Assembly (NCBI GenBank): GCA_037138755.1
Contig: JBAXHT010000001.1
Span: 1,955,805 to 2,019,804 of the forward strand
DNA length: 64,000 bases
Origin: Armatimonadota bacterium
GTDB taxonomy: Bacteria > Armatimonadota > Fimbriimonadia > Fimbriimonadales > Fimbriimonadaceae
Direction: 5' to 3'
In this document: in pieces, positions 51,513-59,456 of the stretch
Layout of the letters: each line of letters starts with the position of its first letter
Position numbering within the stretch: position 1 is the first letter of the stretch
Position numbers and translations under genes: made by a program
Notes under the pieces: model-generated
Told to the model about the DNA's origin: nothing
Databases searched by the model: none
Seen by the model: the letters and a program-made list of their open reading frames with translations, nothing else

Positions 51513-52150
51513 AAAAAACCCTCTGGATTCTGTCGGGACTGCTCACAACCATTGGCTTGGGTTACAACTTCGCGCCAAGACCGCCGGAAAAGATTCTCAC
51601 CGAAGACCAAGTCATCGCGATGCTGCCCACAAAGGTCGGTCGCTTTCAGCCGATGCTCAAGGACGGCGAGAAAGTGTCCTACAAGATGGACAAGAGCTCA
51701 TACGACATTCTCAAGCCATGGGGGATCTGTGCTCGAGTTTTCGTGAACGGCAACGAGTCCTATGATGTCGTAGCGATCGCGAGCAACAGCAAAGAAAGCT
51801 TCCACGATCCCCAGATCTGCTTCTCAGCCCAAGGCTGGCGACTCTCAAACCAACGAGAAGACGTGATCAAAACCAAGACGCACGGCGATATTCCAATCAC
51901 CCTTGTGGATATGGAGCAGGGCGGAAACGCCCGCGTTGCAATGTACTTCTTCCGATTGAACAAGGGCTACTACGGAAACATGTCGAAGGTGAAGCGCGAC
52001 ATGCTCATGTACTTGTTCACGAATCGAGCAAAAGACGAAGGCGCCTTCATCCGCGTGATTCCGACCGGTACTGTCGATGTCGCGAAGATGAAGCTCTTCG
52101 TTGCCGATTGGGTCGACGCCGCGAATCAGACAAGCAAAGGATACTACTGA
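51509..52150 (+). CDS. epsI: EpsI-family exosortase-associated protein
   Basis: 213 residues from the ATG overlapping the exosortase stop; the frame extending back to 51233 reads through the exosortase gene. One N-terminal membrane segment (residues 5-20) is followed by the EpsI domain: MLPTKVGRFQPM, then DPQICFSAQGWRL, which corresponds to the CxxxxGW motif of the family, and FFRLNKGYYGN. EpsI proteins occur fused to or directly after exosortases in polysaccharide loci and have an unknown biochemical role. It ends the locus. Confidence 0.92.
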   Translation: MKKTLWILSGLLTTIGLGYNFAPRPPEKILTEDQVIAMLPTKVGRFQPMLKDGEKVSYKMDKSSYDILKPWGICARVFVNGNESYDVVAIASNSKESFHDPQICFSAQGWRLSNQREDVIKTKTHGDIPITLVDMEQGGNARVAMYFFRLNKGYYGNMSKVKRDMLMYLFTNRAKDEGAFIRVIPTGTVDVAKMKLFVADWVDAANQTSKGYY

Positions 52151-52213
52151 TCGGCTTGAGTTAGCGAAGGTCTTACTTCCCTAGAAATCGACCCCAGCGA
52201 AGCGCACGAAAGA

Positions 52214-52576
52214 TCAACCTTGTGGCTTGTCGACGTGAAGCTTTGAAGACTTTTCATAGGACATTGCCCATGTGACTTTGTCGTCAGCAAACCGCACCCA
52301 CAGCTCGTGGAACTCGCTGACCTTCTTGTAGCGATAAATGAATGCAGGCTTTCCTGTCTTCTTCTCGCCCGTCTTGGTGAGTGCCTTCATGTCTTCTTCG
52401 ACAATCTCGTCTGGCTCCCCATGAACGGCTTTAACTTCGGAGATCGACATTCCTGGGGTCATCTTTGCAGCGAGTTCATCGACCATGACTCTGCTCCCAG
52501 CTTCGTCTTGCTTGCAACCACAGAGAGTGAGCATTAGCAGGGCTACCCCGATCGAGAGACCAATTGATTTCATCAT
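52214..52576 (-). CDS. Lipoprotein, SmpA/OmlA-like small domain
   Basis: 120 residues. Signal peptide ends LTLCGC (lipobox; Cys21). The mature part has MTPGMSISEVKAVHGEPDEI, which matches the start of the SmpA/BamE-type fold (G-M-S-x-x-E-V-x-x-x-x-G-x-P), and a beta-rich remainder (FIYRYKKVSEFHELWVRF). Many such proteins are small envelope lipoproteins without defined function; a role in outer membrane assembly should not be assumed. Confidence 0.8.
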   Translation of the reverse strand: MMKSIGLSIGVALLMLTLCGCKQDEAGSRVMVDELAAKMTPGMSISEVKAVHGEPDEIVEEDMKALTKTGEKKTGKPAFIYRYKKVSEFHELWVRFADDKVTWAMSYEKSSKLHVDKPQG

Positions 52577-52598
52577 AAGATATTACTCTAGTACAACA

Positions 52599-52626
52599 AA
52601 AAACCCTCCATTACTGGAGGGTTTTT
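52599..52626 (-). terminator. Rho-independent terminator of the pseudopilin/lipoprotein transcript
   Basis: AAAAACCCTCCA / TGGAGGGTTTTT, a perfect 12-base stem with a four-base loop. On the minus strand it continues TTTTTTGTTG, which fits termination of the 52648-52827 gene; the plus-strand tail is also T-rich but no plus-strand gene reads into it. Confidence 0.88.
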
Positions 52627-52647
52627 GCACTGTCTGCGGTGGCTCTT

Positions 52648-52827
52648 TTAGTTCGAGCCAGGTAACTTCTCGGTATCGCCAACGCCTTGGTTAAGGTTTG
52701 CCTTATCCGCTTTGACGGCTTCTGGAGCATTTTTACCGGCTCCTTCAGGTGCTGTTTCTCCGCCAGAACATCCAGCGAAAAGTGCACCAACGACCACGAG
52801 ACCAAGAACAAGTGTGAATTTCTTCAT
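52648..52827 (-). CDS. Small lipoprotein of unknown function
   Basis: 59 residues, easily missed because of its length. The start MKKFTLVLGLVVVGALFAGC is a textbook lipoprotein signal with Cys20. The mature 39 residues are charged and low in hydrophobics (GGETAPEGAGKNAPEAV, then LNQGVGDTEKLPGSN). It begins 10 bases after the pseudopilin stop on the same strand and has a strong terminator just beyond its end, so it is the last gene of a two-gene transcript. It resembles the small lipoprotein at 12402-12587 in plan but not in sequence. Confidence 0.82.
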   Translation of the reverse strand: MKKFTLVLGLVVVGALFAGCSGGETAPEGAGKNAPEAVKADKANLNQGVGDTEKLPGSN

Positions 52828-52837
52828 CTTTCTCAGA

Positions 52838-53788
52838 TTACCAGTTGCAGGGGTTGACCGTCCACGTCAGAGGGTATGTATCTCCGTTGTTGTCAGGTCG
52901 GAACAGTGCAGGGTACTGCACTGTGGTGGATCCGCAGAGTGAGTGGATGCCGCTGGTCAGCTGGCCGTTTGCAGGAACAGACAACCATGGTTGCTGGTAG
53001 CTCGCGCCACGAACTGGAACATACTTAGCCGAAGTATCGGTATAAGCAAAGACAGTTCCCTGACCGTAGTGGTGCATGCTGTTCAGAGTTGAGTCGACGA
53101 AGCGGAAGAATTGGTATGGCTGAAGAACAACCGCACCGGTGACTGGGTGTCCGCCTGCGTTGAATCGGCAAGGAAGAGGATTAGTAGCTGAGCCGGATCC
53201 GGTGCAAAGAAGCACAGGAGCTGCGGAGTAGCTACCGCCACGCCAGTTCTGCTTGAACGATCCAGCCCAGAACAAAGGAATGTTCGAAGGTCGGTTGATC
53301 GCGGTCATGCTGTACTGGTGAAGAAGTCCGTTCATGGTTAGAGCGGAAGTCGTCGGAGGGCGTACGAACGATGCCATGTAGGCAGCGGTGTAGATGTCTC
53401 GTCGGTTGAACGTCGGTTGCTCCATCATCTGCCAGTTCTTGATGTATGGCTGAGTAGAGTTGATCCATGCTTGTCCGTCGGTCTGAGTACAAATCGCAGC
53501 ATCTGCACCTGCAGGCGTGGTTGCCGCCCAGTTCCAGCTAGCGATGGTTCCGGGAAGTCCGAGGCCGCATGCGCTACCGTCCGAGATGGAAGTTGCCGAA
53601 GGGGCGTTGTCATCAGCGTCCGTGGTGTAAATGATTGCACCGGTAGCCGTCTGCTTGATGTTGCTGATTCCTTGGGCTTTCTTTGCGGCTTCTTTAGCCT
53701 GTGCAAAGACTGGGAAGAGAATCGCTGCGAGGATCGCGATGATCGCGATAACCACGAGGAGTTCGATGAGTGTGAATGCTCGTTTCAT
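52838..53788 (-). CDS. Type II secretion/type IV pilus-like pseudopilin, DUF1559-type
   Basis: 316 residues. The prepilin leader is ideal: KRAFTLIELLVVIAIIAI, with cleavage before Phe and Glu5 of the mature protein. It continues ILFPVFAQAKEAAKKA, a variant abundant in Armatimonadota. The C-domain is large, cysteine- and tryptophan-containing, and has HHYGQGTVFAYTD, similar to the H-x9-DG box of these proteins. Such proteins occur in large numbers in these genomes with mostly unknown roles in the envelope or surface. No secretion ATPase is near. Confidence 0.92.
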   Translation of the reverse strand: MKRAFTLIELLVVIAIIAILAAILFPVFAQAKEAAKKAQGISNIKQTATGAIIYTTDADDNAPSATSISDGSACGLGLPGTIASWNWAATTPAGADAAICTQTDGQAWINSTQPYIKNWQMMEQPTFNRRDIYTAAYMASFVRPPTTSALTMNGLLHQYSMTAINRPSNIPLFWAGSFKQNWRGGSYSAAPVLLCTGSGSATNPLPCRFNAGGHPVTGAVVLQPYQFFRFVDSTLNSMHHYGQGTVFAYTDTSAKYVPVRGASYQQPWLSVPANGQLTSGIHSLCGSTTVQYPALFRPDNNGDTYPLTWTVNPCNW

Positions 53789-53935
53789 TTATGATTTCCC
53801 TTGTGGCATCGTTGCCACACATGTAAACCGACTTGCAACCCTCAGAGAGTGTTCCTTATCGGTGGGAATATATTATCACTGACTTTGTCGAAACTGAGAG
53901 TGTTTTGAAAGAATTTCCCAAATATTAGTGAATCA

Positions 53936-53955
53936 GGGAACTTTGACGAGTTCCC
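53936..53955 (-). terminator. Hairpin immediately after the nuoD stop
   Basis: GGGAACT TTGACG AGTTCCC, a perfect 7-base stem touching the nuoD stop codon, without a T-run on the minus strand. It may stabilise the transcript end or terminate weakly. Confidence 0.45.
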
Positions 53956-55173
53956 TCAACGATCGATTTCACCCAAAACAATGTCAATCGAGCCAATGAT
54001 CGCGATCAAGTCAGCGATCATTCGATCTTTTGCCAAAACCTCAAGAGATTTGAGATTCATGAAACTGCTAGGTCTTTCGTGCCATCGGTAGGGACGGTTG
54101 GTCCCGTCGCTCACGATATAGAAGCCCAATTCCCCCTTTGAGCCTTCCACGGCGGCGTACGACTCTCCCACCGGAGGTCGAAAGCCTTCGGTGTAGAGTT
54201 TGAAGTGGTGGATGAGCGATTCCATTGAGAAATCAATCTCGGGCTTGGGCGGAGGCGCGATCTTGCGATCAGCCGTGCAGTAATCGCCTTCAGGAAGGCC
54301 ATCGATGGCCTGCTCGATGATCTTCGCACTCTCGCGAAGTTCGACCATTCGGACCAAATAGCGGTCGTAGACATCACCGGTTCGGCCGACTGGGACCGAA
54401 AAGTTGAAGTCTTCGTAAGAAGAGTAAGGCTTGTCCTTGCGCAGATCCCAGTTGATTCCGCTGGCACGCAAAATGGGCCCCGAACACCCAAGTGAAAGAG
54501 CATCCGAAGCTGACAAAATCCCAACATCGTAGGTTCGCTCTTTCCAGATTGGGTTTTCGTTGATCAGGGCTTCAAGCGTGTCCATCTCGTTATCGAAACT
54601 TTTCAGGAATTCTCGGAGCCGCGGCTCGAACTCTGCGGGTACATCGCCACGAAGTCCGCCGGGAACGATCCAAGAAGGCATCATCCGGACGCCGCTCACC
54701 ATTTCAAAGATGTCTAGAATGAGTTCGCGCTGTTGAAAAGTATAAAAGAACGGGGTCATCGCGCCCATGTCGAGCGCGTGGGTACCAAGCCAGACGAGGT
54801 GCGATGCGATGCGGCTTAGCTCTGCGAGGATGACGCGAATGTATTGTGCCCGCTTTGGAATTTCGCAACCCAGAAGCTGCTCTACCGCAAGCGCATGAGC
54901 TAAGTTGTTACCGTTGGCATTGAGGTAATCCATGCGGTCCGTCATCGGGACGCATTTCAGATACTGCTGGTACTCAGCTTCCTTCTCCATCCCAGTGTGG
55001 AGATAGCCAATCACGCACTTACACTGAACAATGGTTTCGCCGTCGAGCTCGGTGATGACTCGAAGGACGCCGTGAGTGGATGGGTGCTGAGGACCCATGT
55101 TGACGATCATGGTGTTTTCGCCAACACGCTGGAAGATCGTCTCGGTGGACGGCATAAAGGTTTGTTGGTTCAT
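53956..55173 (-). CDS. nuoD: NADH-quinone oxidoreductase subunit D
   Basis: 405 residues. The 49-kDa subunit of complex I lines the quinone cavity. MGPQHPSTHGVLRV carries the conserved histidines near the quinone site, and LDYLNANGNNLAHALAVE, PGGLRGDVP and the C-terminal DIVLGEIDR are family signatures. It overlaps nuoC by four bases (ATGA). It is the last nuo gene here; nuoE onward do not follow. Confidence 0.97.
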   Translation of the reverse strand: MNQQTFMPSTETIFQRVGENTMIVNMGPQHPSTHGVLRVITELDGETIVQCKCVIGYLHTGMEKEAEYQQYLKCVPMTDRMDYLNANGNNLAHALAVEQLLGCEIPKRAQYIRVILAELSRIASHLVWLGTHALDMGAMTPFFYTFQQRELILDIFEMVSGVRMMPSWIVPGGLRGDVPAEFEPRLREFLKSFDNEMDTLEALINENPIWKERTYDVGILSASDALSLGCSGPILRASGINWDLRKDKPYSSYEDFNFSVPVGRTGDVYDRYLVRMVELRESAKIIEQAIDGLPEGDYCTADRKIAPPPKPEIDFSMESLIHHFKLYTEGFRPPVGESYAAVEGSKGELGFYIVSDGTNRPYRWHERPSSFMNLKSLEVLAKDRMIADLIAIIGSIDIVLGEIDR

Positions 55174-55748
55174 CGTCCGCTGACCTCTTCGGTTCCGGTC
55201 TTGCCCTCAAAACTCTCTCCGGCATGGGGGCGCATTTTGTCTTCGACGGCTGGTCCGCGAGTTCCGATATCAAACAGAACGTCTTCACCGCCAAGCGGGT
55301 ACTCCTTTCGTAGCGGGAAACCGACCCAGTCGTCAGGAAGCATGAAGCGCTCGCCGGGTTTCAGTTCGTTTCCGGTGAATTTTATGCCGTACATGTCGCC
55401 GATCTCTTTCTCGGGGTACTCGGCCCCTTGATAAACCGGAATTGCGGATGGGATGGATTCACCATCGCTCACACTAGTCTTCACAAAGACTCGGTTTCCG
55501 CTCGAAAGCGAAAGAAGGTTGTAGACGACCTCGAAGCGGCCCGAGAGATCTCGCTCATGGGTCCAGGTGCTGTAGTCCGCACCAACGCACTCGCTAAAGA
55601 ACTTATAGTCATGCTTTTCTCGCAAGACGGTCAGTGTTTCAAGCAGGTCAGAAGGCGCGACGCAGAAATAGGTCCCGGCGTGCTTTTCAGCGATTTTCAA
55701 CAATCGCTCGCCCAGAAGAGACTGGAGTGTTTCGGTTTCCGCAACCAT
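55170..55748 (-). CDS. nuoC: NADH-quinone oxidoreductase subunit C
   Basis: 192 residues. The 30-kDa subunit signature is visible: GAEYPEKEIGDMYGIKFTGN, followed by MLPDDWVGFPLRKEYPL. It joins the peripheral arm next to NuoD. The start overlaps the nuoA stop by one base, and the stop overlaps nuoD by four, so the three are translated together. NuoC and NuoD are separate polypeptides here, not fused. Confidence 0.95.
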   Translation of the reverse strand: MVAETETLQSLLGERLLKIAEKHAGTYFCVAPSDLLETLTVLREKHDYKFFSECVGADYSTWTHERDLSGRFEVVYNLLSLSSGNRVFVKTSVSDGESIPSAIPVYQGAEYPEKEIGDMYGIKFTGNELKPGERFMLPDDWVGFPLRKEYPLGGEDVLFDIGTRGPAVEDKMRPHAGESFEGKTGTEEVSGR

Positions 55749-56155
55749 TACGCCGCCTCCTGGAACTCTTTAGGATCGGCTTCGGGCTCGTCCCAATCGA
55801 TTGCTTTCACCTTTAAAATATACGCATAAGCCAGAACCCAAGTCGCCATGAACGCCAGGAACTCGAAGAACGTGAACTTAATGAACTCGGCCGTTCCGCC
55901 CTTGTAAACAGTCATCCAAGCCCAAAGGAAGACCACTTCAATATCGAACAAGATGAAGATGATCGCAACGAGATAAAACTTGATCGGGAATCGCTCGCGA
56001 GCGTCACCGACGGGAGCAACACCGCACTCGTACGGAGCATTTTTATAAGAGGTGTTTCGCTTTGGTCCCAGAAGCCAACTGATGGTGGCAAAGACCGCGC
56101 AGAGAAATGCTGCGAGTCCCATGAGCGCGAGGATGCCGATGTACGATCCCATCAC
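55748..56155 (-). CDS. nuoA: NADH-quinone oxidoreductase subunit A
   Basis: 135 residues with three membrane helices. NuoA signatures: NAPYECGVAPVGDARERFPIK, then FDIEVVFLWAW with the conserved acidic residues of helix 2. It belongs to the membrane arm near the quinone site. nuoB, which usually separates nuoA and nuoC, is missing, so the operon is A-C-D. The first gene of this unit is divergent from trpD over 46 bases. Confidence 0.96.
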   Translation of the reverse strand: MMGSYIGILALMGLAAFLCAVFATISWLLGPKRNTSYKNAPYECGVAPVGDARERFPIKFYLVAIIFILFDIEVVFLWAWMTVYKGGTAEFIKFTFFEFLAFMATWVLAYAYILKVKAIDWDEPEADPKEFQEAA

Positions 56156-56201
56156 CTAAAAGCATACCTTTGGCAGTTAAAATTGGGCGATAATCGAAGC
56201 A

Positions 56202-57206
56202 ATGGAATTTGGACCGTTGCTTGGTAAAGTTGCAAACCGGGAGCACCTCTCGCTCGCCGAGGCCTCCTCCTTGATGAAGAGCCTCATCAAAGATGCGACT
56301 CCGGTGCAAATTGGCGCGACGTTGACCGCGCTCCAGATGAAAGGAGTTACTAACGACGAAATTGCGGGCTTCGCTCGAACTCTTAGGGCAGACTGCGTTT
56401 CAGTCGTTTCCCCGGTCAAGAACCATATTGATACATGCGGAACAGGCGGCGGAGTCTCCTCGTTCAACGTTTCGACTGCAGCGGCGATTATCGCCGCTGG
56501 CGCCGGGGCGACGGTTGCTAAGCACGGCAACCGAGCGATCACCGGTCGTTGTGGTTCAGCAGATGTTCTGGAAGCGATCGGAGTTCCACTCTGCGAGACG
56601 CCGGAAGATGCTTCTCGGCGGCTCAATGAACTCGGGTTTGCCTTTTTGTTTGCGCCAAAATTCCATCCTTCAGGAGCCAAGATGGCTCCGATTCGGAAGG
56701 AGCTTCCTTTCCGAACAGTGTTCAATGTTCTCGGGCCTCTTTTGAATCCAGCTGGTGCACGTCGCCAGATCGTTGGAGTTTGGGAGCCGGGGCTGCTTTC
56801 GATGGTGGCCGAAGCACTCGTTCGCCTTGATACCGAGTTTGCGATTGTCGTGCACGGCGAGCCGGGGATGGACGAGATCTCTCCAATCTCGGTGACTCAG
56901 GTTCGGGTCGTTGAGAACGGGGAAGTGAGAAGGGAAGAGTGGACGCCGGCGACTTTCGGGGCGAAGCCGGTTGATCTCTCGGCTCTGCTTTCGGGAGAGA
57001 CTCCATTGGATAACGGGCAGCTATTGGAAGAGGCGGTCACCCAGGTTTCTTCTCAGAAGTGTTTGGCGGTTTTGCCGAGCGCGGCGGTTGCGGTTCGGCT
57101 GGCCGGACTGGCCGATGACTGGAAGGGGGCATACGAACTGGCTCTGGAGACGGTTCGGAGCGGGGCCTCTGCGAGCAAGCTTGAGCGGCTGAAGGCGGAC
57201 GCTTGA
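56202..57206 (+). CDS. trpD: Anthranilate phosphoribosyltransferase
   Basis: 334 residues, full length. It transfers phosphoribose to anthranilate in tryptophan synthesis. The PRPP loop CGTGGGVSSFNVST and the anthranilate-site KHGNRAITGRCGSADVLE are intact, and the DE pair DEISP is seen. First gene of a trpD-trpC-trpF operon; trpE/trpG and trpB/trpA are not in the window. The stop overlaps the trpC start by four bases. Confidence 0.96.
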   Translation: MEFGPLLGKVANREHLSLAEASSLMKSLIKDATPVQIGATLTALQMKGVTNDEIAGFARTLRADCVSVVSPVKNHIDTCGTGGGVSSFNVSTAAAIIAAGAGATVAKHGNRAITGRCGSADVLEAIGVPLCETPEDASRRLNELGFAFLFAPKFHPSGAKMAPIRKELPFRTVFNVLGPLLNPAGARRQIVGVWEPGLLSMVAEALVRLDTEFAIVVHGEPGMDEISPISVTQVRVVENGEVRREEWTPATFGAKPVDLSALLSGETPLDNGQLLEEAVTQVSSQKCLAVLPSAAVAVRLAGLADDWKGAYELALETVRSGASASKLERLKADA

Positions 57207-57979
57207 CGATCCTGGAGAAGATTTTTGCCACCAAGCGCGAAGAAGTTGCACTGGCTCGGCAGGTGATTTCGGTTGAGGAACTTAGGGAACGAGCACTGCG
57301 CTTTGAGCCTCGCGGTTTCCGCGCAGCGTTGATGGCGGCACCCAAGCCGGCTCTAATCGCGGAGGTGAAAAAGGGCTCTCCTTCGATGGGCGAAATTCGA
57401 GCGGACTTTGATCCGGTTGCAATTGCTCAAAGCTATGAACGGGCTGGGGCGACTTGTCTGTCGGTTCTGACGGATGTTCAGTATTTTCAGGGTTCGCCGA
57501 CCTATCTGCGTGAGGTTCGGACAGCGGTGTCGTTGCCGTTGCTTCGGAAAGATTTTGTGTTTGACACTTATCAGTTAGATGAGGCACGGGCTTGGGGGGC
57601 GGATTGTGTTCTCCTAATTGTCGCTGGCTTGGAGCGGGGGCTGTTGACTGATCTCTATCATGAGGCGAAGCATCGGTTGTTGGATGTTTTGGTCGAGGTG
57701 CACGATGAAGCGGAGACGGAGTTTGCGGTTGAGTTGGGGGCGGACATGATTGGAATTAACAACCGTGACCTTCGGACGTTCAAGACAGATCTTTCGACGA
57801 CTTCGCGGCTGATTCAGTTGATTCCGGATGGGGTTCTGAAAGTTTCGGAGTCGGCTCTGGAGAGTGCGGAAGACGTTCGGGCGGTGCATGGGATGGGGGC
57901 GGATGCGGTTTTGATCGGGACGGCGTTTTGTGCTTCCTCGGACATTGAAGGGAAAGTTCGCGAGGTTATAGGTCGGTGA
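57203..57979 (+). CDS. trpC: Indole-3-glycerol phosphate synthase
   Basis: 258 residues, starting at TTG within the trpD stop (TTGA). The beta/alpha barrel motifs are all present: AEVKKGSPSMGEI with the catalytic lysine, PLLRKDFVFDTYQL with the second lysine, VLVEVHDEAE, and GINNRDLRTFKTDL. It closes the indole ring of CdRP. The non-ATG start inside the previous stop codon indicates translation by reinitiation. Confidence 0.96.
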   Translation: MTILEKIFATKREEVALARQVISVEELRERALRFEPRGFRAALMAAPKPALIAEVKKGSPSMGEIRADFDPVAIAQSYERAGATCLSVLTDVQYFQGSPTYLREVRTAVSLPLLRKDFVFDTYQLDEARAWGADCVLLIVAGLERGLLTDLYHEAKHRLLDVLVEVHDEAETEFAVELGADMIGINNRDLRTFKTDLSTTSRLIQLIPDGVLKVSESALESAEDVRAVHGMGADAVLIGTAFCASSDIEGKVREVIGR

Positions 57980-58572
57980 CGCGGGTTAAGATCTGCGGGC
58001 TGACCAACGAGCGGGACGCTCGGATGGCGATTGAGTTTGGAGCAGACGCGGTCGGGTTTGTGCATGAGCCTTCGTCGCCTCGGTGCGTCACGGAGACCGA
58101 TACGGCTTGGTTGCAGAAGCTGCCGCCGGTTCCGATCAAGGTTGCGGTTTTCGGGCGAGTGACGGGGGTGGCATTTCGGGGCTTGTTCGATTTGGTTCAG
58201 GGAGCAGAGTGGGAGGAGTATCCGGAGCCTTCGACGAAGCGGATTCATACTTTGCGGGTTCGGGTGGGGCAGAAGCCAGCGGACTATGTTCAGCAGACGG
58301 TGAACGCCTCGGCGTTGTTGTTGGATGCATACAAAGATGGTGTTTACGGCGGGACGGGTCTGGTTTTGGACTGGGGTTTTGCCGCAGAGTTCGTGGCTCT
58401 GGCCGATCGTCCAGTGATTTTGGCGGGCGGGTTGACGCCAGATAATGTTGCAGACGCGGTGCGTCGGGTGCGGCCGTTTATGGTCGATGTTTCTTCGGGG
58501 GTTGAAGAAGCGGTCGGGCGGAAGGACTTGGGCGCCGTTCGGGCATTTATCGATGCGGCTCGACTGGCTTGA
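57976..58572 (+). CDS. trpF: Phosphoribosylanthranilate isomerase
   Basis: 198 residues, starting at GTG overlapping the trpC stop (GTGA). VKICGLTNERDA carries the catalytic cysteine, and the catalytic aspartate falls in LLLDAYKDGVYGGTG. GGLTPDNVADAV and VDVSSGVEE form the phosphate site. It isomerises PRA to CdRP, the step before TrpC. After this gene the coding sequence stops for several hundred bases. Confidence 0.95.
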   Translation: MTRVKICGLTNERDARMAIEFGADAVGFVHEPSSPRCVTETDTAWLQKLPPVPIKVAVFGRVTGVAFRGLFDLVQGAEWEEYPEPSTKRIHTLRVRVGQKPADYVQQTVNASALLLDAYKDGVYGGTGLVLDWGFAAEFVALADRPVILAGGLTPDNVADAVRRVRPFMVDVSSGVEEAVGRKDLGAVRAFIDAARLA

Positions 58573-58580
58573 GCCTCTTC

Positions 58581-58646
58581 GAGAGAGAACTGCGACGCAT
58601 TTTGCTGGTGACATTAAGTTCAAATGGCTTCTCGCTTTTCGATTTT
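58581..58646. repeat. Imperfect direct repeat, copy 1
   Basis: Contains GAACTGCGACGCATTTTG and later a AAGTTCAAATGG box and TTTTCGATTTT. Copy 2 at 58704-58762 has the same three blocks in the same order with some base changes and a shorter spacing. Confidence 0.6.
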
Positions 58647-58703
58647 GGTGGGGACAAGTGGGGACAGGAATTTGGCTTTCGGTCATCGGCTATAGGCCAT
58701 CTG

Positions 58704-58762
58704 GAGGAGAGAAGTGCGACGCATTTGGTTGGGTAGTCAGGTTCAACGGGTTTCGATTTTCG
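58704..58762. repeat. Imperfect direct repeat, copy 2
   Basis: Contains GAAGTGCGACGCATTTGG, a AGGTTCAACGGG box, and TTTCGATTTTCGG, matching copy 1 about 120 bases upstream. Confidence 0.6.
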
Positions 58763-59080
58763 GATTCTTTGTGGGTAGGGGTGGGTAGGCGGTTATGAGT
58801 CTTGAGTCTTGAGTTTTCTCGATGGGATCGCTTGCGGACGAGAATCTTGCTCATCACCTACTAGGCGACTTTGGAGGGGAAAAGTCAACCAGGTGTGGAT
58901 TAGATTGGGGCAATTATTGGCTTGAGGGAGAGGATGTGGGTGCATTCTGGGAAGCTAAATCGGACCTGATGGGAAGGGTTTTGCTGAGGCATGACAGGAG
59001 CAAGCGGTCGTAACGACCGGGACTTCTTGCGAAGTCTTGGAATGCTCTTCGAGCGCGATGCGAGTTATTCTTGCGCTATC

Positions 59081-59230
59081 GGGATTTCGACGTTTCTTGA
59101 GAAAGGTGGTCTGCTTGGGACGGCGCGGTGGATTGCGGGGCACGCGGACAGTAGGAGGACGAAGGGGTATGACCGAAGAGCGACCAAGCTGGAACTGAGC
59201 GAGATTGCTCGGGTGCGAGACGAGCGTTAG
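59081..59230 (+). pseudogene. C-terminal remnant of a tyrosine recombinase/integrase
   Basis: The last 45-50 codons of an open frame (from 58991) read as the end of a phage-type integrase catalytic domain: STFLEKGG, WIAGHADSRRTKGYDRR, then LELSEIARVR. The conserved histidine of GHA and the nucleophilic tyrosine are nine residues apart, as in intact enzymes, and YDRR-x-LxLxE-I-R is the common C-terminal pattern of this group. The catalytic Arg/Lys part and the N-terminal DNA-binding domain are gone, so it is a fragment. It indicates past integration of a mobile element after trpF. Confidence 0.8.
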
Positions 59231-59456
59231 TTCAGGCTAGGTATGGCTACGTGATTGAATTTGTTGTAGCTCCAGGTTCCTGGCTAGGTTGGAAGGCTGT
59301 TCACGCTTAAGCCAGGCATCGGTGGACCAACTTCCCAGGAGACCATCGCTTAAACGTGTCACCCCAGCTACTCCTGTTTGTCCTGCCCACGAAGTGGCTC
59401 GCCGCATAAAACAGAGTTACAATGTTTAAGCTCAACGCGTGAGGTGCTGAATCCAT
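59231..59456. other. Intergenic with a possible stem-loop
   Basis: CCTGG (59279-59283) and GTTGG (59288-59292) can pair with CCAAC (59327-59331) and CCAGG (59335-59339) around an internal loop. No reading frame or known RNA family is recognised. GAGGTG just before 59457 serves as a ribosome site for the next gene. Confidence 0.35.

Larger units (their letters stand above)
58573..59080. other. Gene-free stretch with decayed repeats
   Basis: No reading frame here has recognisable coding character. Two imperfect copies of a unit of about 60 bases lie at 58581-58646 and 58704-58762. A 63-codon frame at 58822-59013 matches nothing I know. With the recombinase remnant that follows, this looks like a scar of a lost or degraded insertion. 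Confidence 0.6.

Noticed and set aside
52611-52811. A 66-codon minus-strand frame over the small lipoprotein
   Set aside because: The 59-residue lipoprotein in the neighbouring frame has a signal peptide, lipobox and good spacing; the longer frame runs into the terminator.
58822-59013. A 63-codon plus-strand frame between trpF and the recombinase remnant
   Set aside because: No family, no ribosome site, and it lies in decayed repeat-rich DNA.
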